This document shows, piece after piece, positions 5,088 to 5,617 of a stretch of 5,617 nt of DNA (its first letter is position 1; each line of letters starts with the position of its first letter). Origin of the DNA: Anaerolineales bacterium (GTDB lineage: Bacteria > Chloroflexota > Anaerolineae > Anaerolineales > E44-bin32); NCBI GenBank assembly GCA_011772595.1, contig WVZH01000351.1, positions 2,314 to 7,930 of the forward strand. The letters are read 5' to 3'. The notes beneath the pieces were generated by a model, which searched no databases, was not told the origin of the DNA, and saw nothing but the letters and a program-made list of their open reading frames with translations. Both the position numbers and the translations under genes were made by a program.

Positions 5088-5617
5088 ATGCCCGTAACGT
5101 TCCTAGATTACCCACCGATGGATGAGAGATCCGTTTCCATCCTTCTATGTCTCGTATTAGGCGGCGTCAGCGCCACCCTGGTTTTGGTGGCATTGTACTT
5201 CGACCGACGCAGGGGGCATCGCATAGCGAAATGGCGAGCAATTGGCCTGACGCCCCAGACAGGCACTTGGGACGCGTTGCTGTTGCGGGATAATCTGGCC
5301 GGGGAGTATCGTGGGCGTAGTTTCACTGTGTCCTCTATGTCCGATGAGTCCTATGAAAACCCACGTTTGTTTACCAGAGTCCAGGTCGGGGTCAGATTTC
5401 CCTCGGAAAGTCGCCTGACAATCACACCCAAGTGGCCTTCCATGGGGTTGGACACGTGGCTTGACAGGATTGTCGCGCCTCAGACGTCTCGGATTGAGGA
5501 CGCGTTTTCAATCCAATCCGATCCACTCGACCTAGCGGAGCAGTCTCTGGCTCTCCCCCGAATTCGCGAGATCTTGCTTTCTTATCCGAAGCCCGCCATT
5601 GAATTGAAGGGAAATCA
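5088..5617 (+). CDS. Membrane-anchored protein of unknown function, 3' end beyond window
   Basis: The frame is open from ATG 5088 to the window edge (176 codons) with no stop. AGGAGG at 5079-5084 precedes the ATG by three bases, which is short but the best site available; an in-frame ATG at 5118 has none. Residues about 15-37 (SVSILLCLVLGGVSATLVLV) form one membrane segment, followed by FDRRRGHR. The basic residues place the large C-terminal domain in the cytoplasm. That domain contains LAGEYRGRSFTVSSM (70-84), NPRLFTRVQVGVRFPSESRL (91-110), ITPKWPSMGLDTWLDR (112-127) and EDAFSIQSDP (137-146). This pattern recalls uncharacterised bacterial proteins with a 'G-x-Y-R-G-R' strand and a 'D-x-x-F-x-I-x-S-x-D-P' turn, but I cannot name the family. 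Regular codon use and the ribosome binding site make a real gene likely. Confidence 0.75.
   Translation, partial: MPVTFLDYPPMDERSVSILLCLVLGGVSATLVLVALYFDRRRGHRIAKWRAIGLTPQTGTWDALLLRDNLAGEYRGRSFTVSSMSDESYENPRLFTRVQVGVRFPSESRLTITPKWPSMGLDTWLDRIVAPQTSRIEDAFSIQSDPLDLAEQSLALPRIREILLSYPKPAIELKGN

Overview
The window most likely comes from a bacterial chromosome of the Chloroflexota (Anaerolineae-like). This is an inference from remembered family resemblance of the phytoene/squalene synthase, the phytoene desaturase tail and a COG2521-like methyltransferase, and from the many short palindromic intergenic repeats. No database search was possible. The genes carry Shine-Dalgarno sites and use all three standard stop codons. 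The stretch from about 4330 to 5020 looks clearly more AT-rich than the rest.

Layout. (1) 1-1396, plus strand: the 3' end of a phytoene desaturase (crtI-like), then a 36-codon reading frame, then a complete phytoene/squalene synthase (crtB-like). The small frame overlaps both neighbours by ATGA. This is the core of a carotenoid operon: CrtB joins two prenyl diphosphates head to head and CrtI desaturates the product. (2) 1450-1482: a strong hairpin between convergent genes. (3) 1486-1989, minus strand: a DUF1684 protein. (4) 2023-2524: no gene, but two 106-bp copies of a palindromic repeat and a GC-rich inverted repeat. (5) 2525-3364, plus strand: a SAM-dependent methyltransferase whose frame is cut by a TAA at 2669-2671. 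(6) 3365-3746: no gene; a long GC-rich hairpin and a third, shorter member of the palindromic repeat family. (7) 3747-4163, minus strand: a small protein with three predicted membrane helices. (8) 4164-5087: a long AT-rich stretch with many hairpins, one small frame with an excellent ribosome binding site (4673-4780) and a 114-bp element bounded by perfect 13-bp inverted repeats. (9) 5088 to the end, plus strand: a membrane-anchored protein of unknown function that runs off the window.

The only evident pathway is carotenoid synthesis at the left. The rest looks like ordinary chromosomal genes separated by repeat-rich spacers. The points most worth a second look are the coupling frame between crtI and crtB, the single nonsense codon in an otherwise open methyltransferase frame, and the structured, partly open region 4431-5020, which matches no family I recognise.
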